Shown piece by piece: positions 35,279 through 46,009 of a stretch of DNA of 64,000 nucleotides (position 1 is the first letter of the stretch; each line of letters starts with the position of its first letter). A program made the translations under genes and the position numbers. Location: contig MNCI01009318.1 in NCBI GenBank assembly GCA_015680685.1, forward strand, positions 1,018-65,017, given 5' to 3'. Below the pieces are notes generated by a model, which saw only the letters and a list, made by a program, of their open reading frames with translations, was not told the origin of the DNA and ran no database searches. The stretch comes from Gnetum montanum (taxonomy: Eukaryota > Streptophyta > Gnetopsida > Gnetales > Gnetaceae).

Positions 35279-38200
35279 TCATTTTAATTGTTTTTTTATT
35301 CTTTTTATGTTTACGTCCTGCAATTTATTAACTGGTACGATTTTGTATTCGGTGTCCCCTTCGCTGATCACGTTGAATGGTAGTTCAGCCCAAGGGACGT
35401 CCGGCAGAATGTTTTCAGTGTCTGTCGTTGTTTTTGTGGTAGTTTCTTCATGAGGCGATGTGTGTGGAGTGTTAGAGGTAGGTGTTTCAATTTTAAGGAA
35501 TTCTTGTTCCATGTTCGAAGGTTTACCACCCACCAGTTGTGGTTTGTTTGCATCATTTTGACTAGGCTTGGCGAGTTCAACCTCGGAGCCTTGGTTGCTG
35601 TCCGTGTGCGATGAAATAATGGGAGTGACCACTTCCCCATGTATGAAGATTTCACCGCCCTAATAGGGTAGATGAATCTCTTGATGTATAGGGGAAGAAA
35701 CAGCTCTCAGTTGGGCCAACCAGGGTCTTCCTAATATTAGATTGAATCCTGGCATTTCATCGACAACTAGGAAGTCAGCAGATGTGGGGAATTGGTCTCC
35801 CGCTATGAAATCTAAGGTTATCGTGCCTTTTACCAGTACGCGTGACTTGCTAAATGACTTTAAACATGTTTTTATGGTTGGTTTAATTAAGTCGGTGAGC
35901 CCCAGTTGTTCAATGATGGGATATGGTACGACGTTTGTGGCTGCCCCATCCTCTACATGGACTCTATGTATTTTGAACTGGTTTATTTGTATTGTTATGA
36001 ACATGGGGACTGTTGTTATTTCCCCTGTGTTCTTGTCCACCTTGATATTGTCATCCTGGAAGCTCAAGGGTTTCAGAATGACCCTGTGGGATGAGTACAT
36101 GATGGCATGAATGGCAGGTTCACTCGGAGGAAAATCCTCGTTAACCGGTTTGGACGTTAGCATGCGTACGAGAGCTTTTCGATGAGTTTGAGATGTTAAA
36201 ACCAAGTCATACAAGCTTAAAGAACTGGTCTTTTGCTTCAGCACTTNAAAGCTCTCGTACGCATGCTAACGTCCAAACCGGTTAACGAGGATTTTCCTCC
36301 GAGTGAACCTGCCATTCATGCCATCATGTACTCATCCCACAGGGTCATTCTGAAACCCTTGAGCTTCCAGGATGACAATATCAAGGTGGACAAGAACACA
36401 GGGGAAATAACAACAGTCCCCATGTTCATAACAATACAAATAAACCAGTTCAAAATACATAGAGTCCATGTAGAGGATGGGGCAGCCACAAACGTCGTAC
36501 CATATCCCATCATNTCCAGGAGTTCTCACGTGTGGCGTGGAGATGGAGCTAGTCTTGGGGCCTCAGATTACCTTGGGATTCACACCACATATGGAGACGG
36601 GCGGGATTGCAATTGGTCAGTGGGAGGCATTTGAGCCGAAGGCTGGCTAGGGACCCTAATGACGTAGGGACAAGGTTTGCCTTGCGCCTGTGTGGTGGAG
36701 GTTTGACAATCTCTAGGACTTTCGGGTGTCCTAACGATGTACAAAGTTAGTTTCAGGGGAGGTTGCACCTCCGCTGTTGCGATAGCTGGTGGTACTTGGA
36801 CTACGAAAGGAGTAGGCCGAGTGTGAGGGGTTAGTGGTTTTGGGGATGTAGGTACAGTTGACGGTATGCGGATGACATAGGGCTGTTGAGGGGCACGTGG
36901 TGGTCGAGATGTGGGTGCGAACACAACGGGAGGAATCTGCACTATGAATGGCCTGTCAGGTGTTTCCTGTTTATGTTGGGGGTAGATAGTGTTAATGTTA
37001 CATGCCTCGGAGTCATCATCGAAGTAGATCGTGTTCATCACGTACGGGGCTTCTTTGGTGTTCAAAGGATCCTTATACACCCCCATGGCCTAATTTTGTG
37101 GTTGAATCGGGTTAGCCTCATCGAAAGTGATTTGGCCATCATCGATCATCCGCTAGATATCTTGCTTCAGGGTGAAGCAGTAATCTGTTTCATGCCCGTT
37201 GCATTGATGGTAGTCACAGAAGCGATCCATCCTGAAGCCTTTGGGTACAGGCGGCTCATCTGGTGTTGCTAAGCTTGGGTTCTGTACAAGTTGGTAGAAA
37301 CAGTCATGTCTTTGGATGGCCATAGGGGATAACTGCTTATGCTTCATCAGCCCAGCTTTGAGAAGCTGATCAAAGAGCTAGGACGGTTTCATTGGCAGAG
37401 GCGTGTATTGAGAGGGTTCCTTCCTCTCGAAATTGCGCGTACGGTTTGTTGGGTTCTGTGACGATGACAACTCTAGGGCTGTTGTGGGAGCGGATTTATA
37501 ATAGTTAGTAGGGGTTGCGGGTGATTGTTGTTGATGTGTGATGTTCATCTGTTGGGCTCCTACTATCGCTGCTATAGTTGTTTTGGCCTTCTCTTTATCC
37601 TTTTTAGTATGTTAATTTTTGAAGGCCACGTATGCCGGGTCATGGCTATTTTGAGCCGCTTCTTCTATGCTTTTGATCTACGCAAATGCCTGGTTAAGAT
37701 CACGCGTGTTAAGGTAATATAATTTGGACTTGAAGAAATCATTGATAGCCCCCTTCACTCGCGGTGGCAGTGTCACCCCCACGCTAGCGTGAGGGGGCGG
37801 TGCTTGCAAGGACGAACCTGCAGCCACAGCAGGGATGATCGTGAGAGGAAAAGTGTTAGGTTGGGAATCGCTCGGGAGAGGGACATGCACTAGTGCTACT
37901 GTTTTAGGTGGTGGTGCTTGAGCCTGGGTGAACCTAGGATGTTGGAGGGGGAGGATTTCCCCTGTGTCTGGATGGAAAATGGGGTTAGCCTGGGCTTGCG
38001 GGCTAAGCGTGTGGTAGGAGTCCTCGTGCTCGGATTGAGCGGCGAATTCATCCTCCTCTTCTGGTTGGGGTTCTAGCGCATACCGATCCAACGTGCGGCT
38101 CCTTTACAGGAGTAGTTGTGTGACAAGCTCCGAATACTGCTCTGGAACCGAGATTACATCATATGGGGAAGGGGTGAACTCGTATCCTCCCCTGTAAAAG

Positions 38201-38454
38201 AGCTTAAACTGCCTCTTTACTTCCATTTCGGCTCGATCAATAGCCAGGCCAGCTTGTATTTTAATACATATAAAATTATACTGGTCTTGGATGATGATGT
38301 TGGAGGCTGGATCTCTCCCCTGTAACCTTAGAGACCATCGAGGCCCCGCTGTAGGTTGCACCCCCGGGTGCTGTGCAACAGGCTATTGGATGGCTGTGAT
38401 GTCCATGGTGGCGGTGGTTTGAGTAGTGACAGCGTTGTTGTTTGCAGGGTTCAT
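35279..38454 (-). pseudogene. gag: Element C gag-protease
   Basis: Sense start MNPANN at 38454. The N-terminal domain has SLRLQGRDPASNI and a stop in the first 30 codons. A Pro-rich stretch then runs straight into KGAINDFFKSKLYYLNTRD at about 37763, so the Retrotrans_gag core present in E (59290-60210) is missing by an in-frame join. Downstream are the zinc knuckle CDYHQCNGHETDYC (about 37190-37230), a series of P-x-VVR-VP repeats (37086-36580), the assembly error (36247-36514) and protease (36175-35660; RVHVEDGAATNVVP, NLILGRPWLAQL). A C-terminal extension ends KRIKKQLK at the stop at 35279. The protease core from 36244 to 35660 is open. Confidence 0.85.
36247..36514. other. Assembly artefact: N-bounded 266-bp perfect inverted copy
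   Basis: Single Ns at 36247 and 36514 bracket 36248-36513, which is the reverse complement of 35913-36178 and encodes the same protease peptide on the opposite strand. In E the homologous place holds about 310 bp of gag-protease linker (about 57776-58088), which is missing here. A wrong gap fill is by far the simplest explanation. Confidence 0.92.
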
Positions 38455-39208
38455 GATGTTATGTCATGGATATAAATCAGTCTGAAGATACAAAGTTAAT
38501 GTGTTATGTAGCGTGCAGCATATACACTTCAATTGACAGCGTATGGTGATGGCGTATACAGCGTATATGGTTAGCGTAGACGCTGGGGAGCATATACAGC
38601 CTGAGATGGATCACGGCGTAAAGCGTAAAACACAAGGCGTAAGGCATAAAATAGGAGAGCGTAAAGCGTAAAACAGGAGAGCGTAAAGCAGTGGCTTAAA
38701 GCGTAAAACAAAAGCAGTGGCATAAAGCGTAAAACAGAAGCTGGTGTAAGGCGTAAAACAGGAGAGCGTAAAGCGTAAAACAGGAGAGCGTAAAACAAAA
38801 GCAGTGGCGTAAAGCATAAAACAGAAGCTGGCGTAAGGCATAAAACAGGAGAGCGTAAAGCGTAAAATAGGAGAGCGTAAAACAAAAGCAGTGGCGTAAA
38901 GCGTAAAATAGAAGCTGGCGTAAGGTGTAAAACAGGAGAGCGTAAAACAAAAGTAGTGGCGTAAGGCGTAAAACAGAAGAGCGTAAAGCAGTGGTGTAAG
39001 GGCTTCTGAGTGGAGTTTTAAGGGCGTAAACAATATACAGCGTAAACACCGAGCAGTTGCAGGCTGGGCTTTTAGACTGAGCAGCGTAAACGCTAGGAAG
39101 GTTTGAGCAGGAAGCGGCTTGGAGCTGGCGGCGTAGACACTTGACGACGTAAACGCTGGGGATTTGCAGGTAAGGGTTTTAGTTGGCCATCCTTCTAGCG
39201 CCAAATTC
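38455..39208 (-). other. Element C 5' leader with GCGTAAA repeats and PBS
   Basis: Leader of about 0.75 kb. From 38610 to 39010 it is almost entirely GCGTAAAACAGGAGAGCGTAAAGC-like units, with AGCGTAAACGC words up to 39170. The PBS-like sequence is at 39191-39206 (sense TTGGCGCTAGAAGG), next to the LTR. Long reading frames across this region are low-complexity products of the repeat and are not taken as genes. Confidence 0.75.
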
Positions 39209-40233
39209 TATACCACCTAAAATCGTCGGTCTCCAGCTGGAAGGAAAACAGAGACCGTGGGATCGCAGGACGAGAATAAAAGACCCTGCCTTCACCTGAG
39301 GGTGAGCTGGAATGCACGAAGGCAGAGTACCTTGGGTGGTCCGCACGCGGATCAGACAAGGATTTCCTCGCGCGTACGCAAAGTGCTATACGCTGGGTTT
39401 TGCGTAAACGATGTAGAGAGCGTAAACAAAGCGTAGACAGCGTAAAACAAATGCGAACGGAGCGTGAGCGTAAACGGACGTGAACAGAATGCATGGGCCA
39501 AGTTGACGTAAAACTGTAAAATGTAAACAATCTTATGCAGCTAATGTAAACAATGGTATTACAGAGTCAAAGTACAGTGCACCGGTCTAACGCAGTCGTG
39601 AGGGAACACGAGGCGGATGAAAAGCCCCGACGTATACAAGAATGACTCGGTTGGTTCGCAGGACAGGCGGAGCGTAGAGACTGTATGTATGGCGTACAGG
39701 GCTCTCCAGTGTCAGAGGGTTTTAGCTCTTGTGTGCAGCATAAATTTTCTCTGGTGTGCTTCGGGATTTTCTTGCCAACCCGTGGCGAAGTGGGAAATCG
39801 GGGTTTTTATACAGGTTGTTACGCTAGACTCGGGTTGGGCAACACGTGGCGTGTTGACCGGGTGCATGGACTTTACAAAAACACAATATATTACATCTTT
39901 TGGGTGTATACACTGGGCGTATACGCCGTATCAGGTCGGCGTATACGCTGGAGACTGGCAGGCGTATACGCTGGTGTGCTGGGCGTATACGCTGGACACT
40001 AGCGGCAGGCGTATACGCTGGACACTAGCGACGGGCGTATACGCTGGACACTGGCGGCGAGCGTACACGCTGTTGTGCTGGGCGTATACGCTTTTGAGTA
40101 CTTAGTGAAAACTAGGTGTTGTGATCCCAAAGGTTTCCGTATGTCACATTTCATGCAGCCGATGTCGTTCATGGGTCCCAGGATCCTTCTTGGTGTCTAA
40201 CAAATGCTAAGCTCTAAATTTTGTGGTGTTTCA
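39209..40233 (-). repeat. 5' LTR of element C
   Basis: 1025 bp, collinear with 23734-24745. TATA on the sense strand at 39804-39811, G-box CACGTG at 39843-39848, GCGTATACGC cluster at 39905-40095. The U5 end reads TATACC on the plus strand rather than TGTACC, so it lacks the canonical terminal CA in sense. Followed by target duplication ACAGG at 40234-40238. Confidence 0.92.
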
Positions 40234-40238
40234 ACAGG
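40234..40238. repeat. Target-site duplication ACAGG (right copy) of element C
   Basis: Matches 23729-23733 exactly. Sequence to the right resumes element B gag-protease. Confidence 0.92.
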
Positions 40239-43200
40239 GATCAAGGTTAACATACATACTAGAGCTTCGTGGTGTACTTAAGAAGTCATCATTAAGTCAT
40301 ACAAGCTTAGCGAAGTGTTCTTTTGTTTGAGGGCTTGTGTAACCTGGGTTAGGGCGCTAGCGAGGTCTCTGCTATTTAGTATGTTCTTGTTGGTCGAGAC
40401 TTGGTCCATTGGATCCAACATTTTTATTTCTTGAGGAAGGATTATTGCATGGTCAACTGTAACCGTTGGGTTTGTCTTCCCAAGCATTCTTGATTTTTTA
40501 GCTTGGTTACTTGTGCTTGGCTTGTCAGTTGTGGAATCCATGGGTACAGCATTTAATGGAGTGGGTTTTGAGGACCCCAACTTATGACCTTGGTGTCCTC
40601 TTTCCAAACTTCCCCTGGTCAACCTATCTACGAGGCGTTCTCACGAAGGTCACAGGGGAGTTGTTGGGGTCTAAACATCGAGTTGCTTCGGGACCCAGAT
40701 GACAAATGGAATGGGGTGGGTTTGCGATGGAACTATTGGTGGTTGAGAATCAAAGTGTTTAGGCACCTGGATTATGAATGGAGTGGGACAAGTTGGCATT
40801 TGAGCAGTCAAAGTTTGAACATCCGGTTGTCTAGGCACCCTGATGGCAAATGGAGTTGTTCCAGTTTGGGATTGTATGTCTGTGGCTGAAATAGTAGGTG
40901 GTACCCAGATCACAAAGGGAGTGAGTTTGGTTTGTGGGGGTACGTTCGTTGTTGTCACCACAGGAGGTGCTCGGATGACAAACAATTTTTAATGTTTTTA
41001 GGGTGTATGTGTTGGAAACGAGGATTGGGGAGATGGTGTTGACACTGTAGGAACACAAATTACAAAGGGTTTTCTGGCTATTTCTTGTTTGTTGGTGACA
41101 TGGATTGTGTTGATCACGTAAGGAGCCTCCTTAGTATTAAGGGGATATTTATACACACCCATAGATTGATTTTGTGGTTTCACAGGGTTAGCTTAGTCAA
41201 ACATTATTTCACCCCTATCAATCATACGTTGTATATCTTGTTTTAGGGTGAAACAATAGTTGGTTTCGTGCCCGTTTCGTTGATGGTACTCACAAAGTCT
41301 ATCTAGCCTAAAGCCTCTCAGAACTGGAGGCTCATTCGGTGTTGCCAAGCTTAGGTTTTTGACCAAGTCACAGTATCGGTCATGTTTCTGGGCTGCCGTA
41401 GGGGACAATTGCTTATATTTGATGGCCCCAGCCTTTAAAAGTTGATCTAGTAGTTGTGAAGGCTTCATAGGCAACAGTGTATATTGAGCAGGTTCTTTTC
41501 TTTCAAATGTACTAGCATGACCCGTGTTAGTAGTTTGTGTGAAGGATGGTTCAAGTGTATGTGCAGGAGCGGTCCTCTCATAGTTAATGAGAACAGTAGG
41601 TTCTTTCCCTTTTTATCCCACATTATTGGGTTGAGCCGTCTCTGCTACTGCTACTACTGTTGCTTTAGCTTTTTCTTTGTCTTTCTTCATGTGTTGATTT
41701 TTAAAGGCTGAATAAGCAGGGTCGGGACTATTTTGGACTGCCTCCTCTATGTTTTTTATCTGCAACAAAGCTTGGCTCAGAGTGCGAGCATTTAGATACT
41801 AGCGCTTTGACTTAATGAAGTCATTCACGGCTCCTTTAAGAATGATAAGTAAGTATGTTTCCAGGATTGGCTCGTGAAGTTCATTAAGTGCGGCACTCCA
41901 TCTCTGGATGAACTTTTGCATAGGTTCTAGTGGTGCTTGCTTTATTTGGATTAGGCTGTCTAAAGTTTCGTTAGGCTTCAGGTTGTACTTAAACCTGGTA
42001 ACAAACTAGTGTAACAGATCCTCCAGAGAGGATATAGAGTTATGGGGTAAGGCTCTGTACCAGTCTAAGGCTCTTCCTGTTAAAGACATGGTGAACATGC
42101 ATAGCATTGCATGGGGCCAAGCTTGAAGCAACAGACATTCTAATCTAAATGTTACTAAGTGGGCGTTGGGGTCTCCTTCCTCGTTATATTTTGTCAATTG
42201 AGGCAATGAAACTCCCTTGGGTAGAGTTAAAGGTGGCACTGACGAGCTGATCAGATCATCTTAGTAGAAATCCAATACTTTAAGCTCTTTAGTGTTAGCA
42301 GTTTTAAGGCACTTTACCTCATCAGTGAGCTCTTGCATCATCCTTTTGGCTTCAGCCCAGTCTTGGGCACTCGGTGGAGTAGTAAGTTGGCTAGTTTGAG
42401 CACTATACGAGTTAGACTACTGTACGGTCAGTAGGAATGATGATTGTTGAGTTTTCAATGGTTGTACTTGAGTGACGTTCATGGATGGAATTGTAGTAGA
42501 TGGTATTCTGTAATGAGCGGGTTGATATTGTTGCATGCCAATCATGGTCCACTATCTAGTTACAATTTGTGAGGGGACACCCTAAACTTGTTGAGTCGAA
42601 GTGGTGAAGGATGTCCCCTGGATTTGCACTCATGGTGTATAGTGAGTAGATGTAGAAGCGGGTATCGCGGATGGCATCCCAATTACTTGGGATGGGAAGG
42701 TCGCTCCTACATTATTTTGAGAGGGGGATTGTTGGGGTTGTAATTGTAGGAGAGGGGATAACGTGGTGATTGGAGCAATAATGGAGATGGGTGCATTGAA
42801 TTGAGTATTGGTCATGGGGAGAGTGGGAATAAGAGTGGATGCTTCCTGTTGAGGTACATGTGCTTGAGTGCTTTTAAATGTGTGAAGGAACATGGTCTCT
42901 CCCATGAAAGGGTGAAATAATGGATTCGCGTAAGTATGAGAACTAAGAGTATGGTACGAATCCCCATGTTCGAATTGAGCCACGAAATTATCTTCCTCAT
43001 CTCCATTTTGAGGATCTACGATGGATTGGCGTGAGGTTTGGTTCCTTGACATGAGGAATTTGGATAGGAGTTCATGGTAGGATTTAGTGAGGTGGATGAC
43101 ATCATAGGTGGTGGGAGTGAATTCATGACCTCCTTTGTGAATGAGCTCATAATGTCTCTTTGCTTCTAATTCGGTTTGGTCAACGGCCAGGTTAGTCTAA

Positions 43201-43430
43201 AGTTTAACACAAATAAAGCTATAATGTTCAGGCATTAGGATGGTAAACATGGGATCTCTACCTTGCAGTCTCAGTGACCGATGAGGTGGCCCTTGAGGGT
43301 TCATCTTTCCAAGGGCAACTTTGGACTCAGCAATGATGACAAGACCTAAGATTGTGGTACCAAAGTTGAAGACAGGCATGGCAGTGGTGTTGGTTTGTGC
43401 AGAGTCTGTTATGAGTGATTGTGAAGACAA
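40239..43430 (-). pseudogene. gag: Element B gag
   Basis: Sense start MSSQSLITDS at 43430, equivalent to A at 9577. The N-terminal domain has HRSLRLQGRDPMF and is followed by an acidic HGDSYHTL segment and a Pro/Gln-rich region (43052-42630). The Retrotrans_gag core is at about 42400-41880 (HLVTFRLECLLLQAWPHAM, GRALDWYRALPHNS). The zinc knuckle CEYHQRNGHETNYC lies near 41270 and P-x-VI-x-VP repeats at 41180-40671. The linker SLERGHQGHKLG...LSLYDLMMTS ends at the C insertion. Several frame breaks (43197, 42240, 41475 regions) make it a pseudogene. Protease continues at 23733 on the far side of C. Confidence 0.85.
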
Positions 43431-44139
43431 CGTATGGAAGGAATTAGAGCATAAGAGAGAGAAAATGTGTGCTAAGTGTCAGCAGCGTATGGTCAACAAC
43501 ATGTGAAATATGTAGCATATGGCAAGAAACTATGAGCAGCGTATGAAATATGCAGCATATGACAAGTATAGGTAGTGTAAAGAAGAATAATCAGCATATG
43601 AAATGATATGAATAGCATATGAAATATGCAGCGTCTCAGCGTGTACCCTAAACAAGATAGAGCATGTCCACCCTAAACTAATGTAATGTGTAGCTCTGAA
43701 AAAGGAAAACAATGTGTGAACGCTAAAGTAAAGCGTGTTACCCAGAAACTGAAATGCAAAAATGCAAGTGAGTTTAAAATGCAGCGTCTGACCTGTGGGA
43801 CAGTGTGTGCATGCTGAGTGTAGCATCTGGGATGGAAATTTGAGTTGTTAGATGCTGTTAACAGCATCTGAGAAGGAAGAAAATGATGAGGGACACTGGG
43901 AACCATGTCTGAAGCTGGAACAGAGTGTAGGGTGCTGGAGGCAGCATCAGGATTTGAGAATAGAGTGCAGGACGTTATGGTTTAAGCAAGAACATGTCTG
44001 GAACGTCAGAAATGGCGTCTGGGACTGAGAGAGAAGGGTTCAATGGATTCTTGCAACAAGGCAGCGTGTGGACTCTAGATCTTGGATGCTGAGAAGTGGA
44101 TGCAAACAAAAATCGACCCTCCTTCTAGCGCCAATTTAC
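43431..44139 (-). other. Element B 5' leader and PBS
   Basis: Leader of about 0.7 kb, collinear with A (9578-10286). It is rich in CAGCGTATG and GCATATGAAATATGCAGC words. The PBS-like site next to the LTR (44119-44136) reads TTGGCGCTAGAAGGAGG in sense, the best-preserved copy in the window. No coding content. Confidence 0.7.
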
Positions 44140-44791
44140 TGTACCGTCCAAAATCGTTGGCTTGAGGCTGGAATGAAATGGACGTCGAGAGATCTACGAA
44201 AGAAACAATAAGATCCCACCTTCGCACGAGGGCAAGCTAGAAATAAACAAAGGCAGAGTGCCTTGAATGGTCTACGTTCAGATCAAACAAGGACTTCCCC
44301 TAACGTATGTAGTTGCAATGCATCGGGTTGTACGTAAACGGATGTAAACGAAAATGTAAACAAATGTACAGAATGTGAAATGGGAAAACAAAGCGTAAAC
44401 AAAGATAATGGAAATTGTAACAAATTTGAATAGCACAAACAGAAAAAATGGATGGAAAAAATGCAGCTATGTGTATTGATTAACAATTACAAAAAGTGCC
44501 CTTGTCAGAACGTAGTTGTAGATTGATCGTAAGGCAGACATTTAGCCCTAATGTCAAGGGTGTACAAACTCTGGGAGTTTACAGGTAATCACCTGAACCC
44601 CTAGATTTTGGATGCCAGGGGTTTGAGTAATCGCCTATGGGCCTCGGGGGGCTTTTCCTGTTCAATCATGCATCGTTTCATGCTATTTTGGAGGCTCTCA
44701 AGTTTGGTCATGCTATACTCTTGTTGGGCAGCAGCATGACTTAGCTTGAGTTCTATTCAAAAGTGTTAGGCCAAAATTTTGTGGTGTTTCA
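44140..44791 (-). repeat. 5' LTR of element B (short form)
   Basis: 652 bp, TGTACC...TTTCA. The first 425 bp match 10287-10728 closely, but the remainder (U3) does not align well and is about 600 bp shorter. No TATA box is visible, so this LTR probably lacks a promoter. Its right edge abuts integrase codons of F. Confidence 0.8.
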
Positions 44792-44824
44792 CTACCCATA
44801 GAGAAATGGTCAAGTAGAGGTTAC
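44792..44824 (+). pseudogene. Element F integrase sliver between B and E
   Basis: 33 bp encoding plus-strand YP-x-x-NGQVEVT, the integrase segment around the third catalytic residue (Glu of DDE), with one stop. It continues at 62734 after element E. It is the only F sequence between the B and E insertions. Confidence 0.85.
44820..44824. repeat. Target-site duplication GTTAC (left copy) of element E
   Basis: GTTAC precedes the TGTACC end of E; GCTAC at 62734-62738 follows the TTTCA end. One mismatch since insertion. Joining across restores the integrase reading GQVEVT then KKTVITMLKKML. Confidence 0.85.
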
Positions 44825-46009
44825 TGTACCACCTGAAATCGTCGGTCTCCAGCTGGAAGGAAATAGAGACCGTGGGATCATAGGACGTGCACAGAAGACC
44901 CTGCCTTCGCCTGAGGGCAAGCTGGAATGCACGAAGGCAGAGTACCTTGGGTGGTCTGCACGCGGATCAGACAAGGATTTACCCACACGTATCCCGAAGT
45001 GCTATACGCTGGGTTATGCGTAAACTACATAAACGGGCGTAAGCGAAAGCGTAAATAGCGTAAAAAAGATGCAAACGGAGTGTAAGTGTAAACGGGCGTA
45101 AACAGAATGCGTGGGCCAAATTGACATAAAACTGTAAACAATCTTATGCAGCAAATGTAGCAATGATATTACAGAATGAGAATACAGTGCACCGGTCTAA
45201 CGCAGTTGTGGCGAAGCACAAGGCAGACGAAAAGCCCCGGTGGATGGGAGGGCGGCTGGGCTGGATTACGCTGTGTGCGTGGCATAGCGACTATGCACGG
45301 CGTACAAGTTTTCCAACCTAAGAGGGTTTTGAGCTCTGGTGCGCAGCGTAATTGCTCCTGGGTATGCTCTAGGATTTTTGCCAACTATCCTGGTGAAGTG
45401 GAAAAGTGGGGTTTTTATACCGGTTGTTATGTTAGACTCAGGTTAGGAGACACGTGGCGCATACAATTTACAAATATACAACATATTACATCTGTCGGGC
45501 GTATACAGGGGGTGTATACGCTACATCAGGCCGGCGTAAACGTTGGGCGTATATGTTGGACGTGCTGGGCATGTGAACTTGGGTGGAGATGCCATGGACG
45601 CTGGGCGTACACGCTGAGCGTACACGCCGACAATGACTCGGCGTATACACCGGGCGTGTACGCTGATGGTTGCCGACTTGCTTCAATTCTTGCTCTTCAA
45701 TGTTGTCTTCATTCTGTCATTGAGACTTCATCATCGGGCGTGTGCATCTGTGGTGCTAAGCGTACAGGTGAGGCGTGTACACCGGGCGTGTGGGCCGGAT
45801 GTCCACGCTGGGCATATACGCTGGGGCGTCAGGCGTATACGCTGTTGATGCTGGGCATATACGCTGGTACTGCACACTTAGTGAAAATTACTCCTCTTGA
45901 TTCCCAAAGTTACAATGTGCGACACCGAATGTAGCCGTGGCCGTTCGTGGGTCCCAAGGACCTACTTCTTGCTGGGGAAGTACCAAGCTCAAAATTTTGT
46001 GGTGTTTCA
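44825..46009 (-). repeat. 3' LTR of element E
   Basis: 1185 bp, TG...CA. Sense TATA at 45412-45419, CACGTG at 45451-45456, cluster of GCGTATACGC and GCGTACACGC words at 45497-45870. Collinear with 61523-62733. Confidence 0.92.

Larger units (their letters stand above)
23734..40233 (-). mobile_element. Element C: complete nested Tat-lineage retrotransposon
   Basis: 16.5-kb minus-strand element with LTRs at 39209-40233 (5') and 23734-24745 (3'), and perfect ACAGG target duplications. It interrupts B between its gag and protease sequences. Internal order in sense: leader with dense GCGTAAAAC words, gag-protease, antisense gene (plus, 30328-34708), pol and a 3' region. It belongs with E to a subfamily distinct from A/B. 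Its gag lacks the central domain (junction near 37763), and an assembly error sits at 36247-36514. Confidence 0.92.
10287..44791 (-). mobile_element. Element B: Tat-lineage retrotransposon split by element C
   Basis: Minus-strand element bounded by LTRs at 44140-44791 (5') and 10287-11544 (3'). Removing nested C and one duplicated target leaves about 18 kb. Internal order in sense: leader, gag (43430-40239), C insertion, protease (23733-22819), antisense gene (plus strand, 17236-22270), RT-RNase H-RNase H-integrase (about 16570-12978) and a 1.4-kb 3' region. The right edge abuts the integrase of plus-strand element F at CTACCC (44792). The matching left flank of the insertion is outside the window because of the A-B tandem. 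Confidence 0.85.

Noticed and set aside
36247-36514. Biological palindrome or hairpin in protease
   Set aside because: Exact identity, flanking single Ns and missing collinear sequence indicate a faulty gap fill.
38571-39204. Long minus-strand frames rich in FYALLFYALR repeats
   Set aside because: They are translations of the GCGTAAAACAGGAG leader repeat, open in more than one frame, with no conservation in E.
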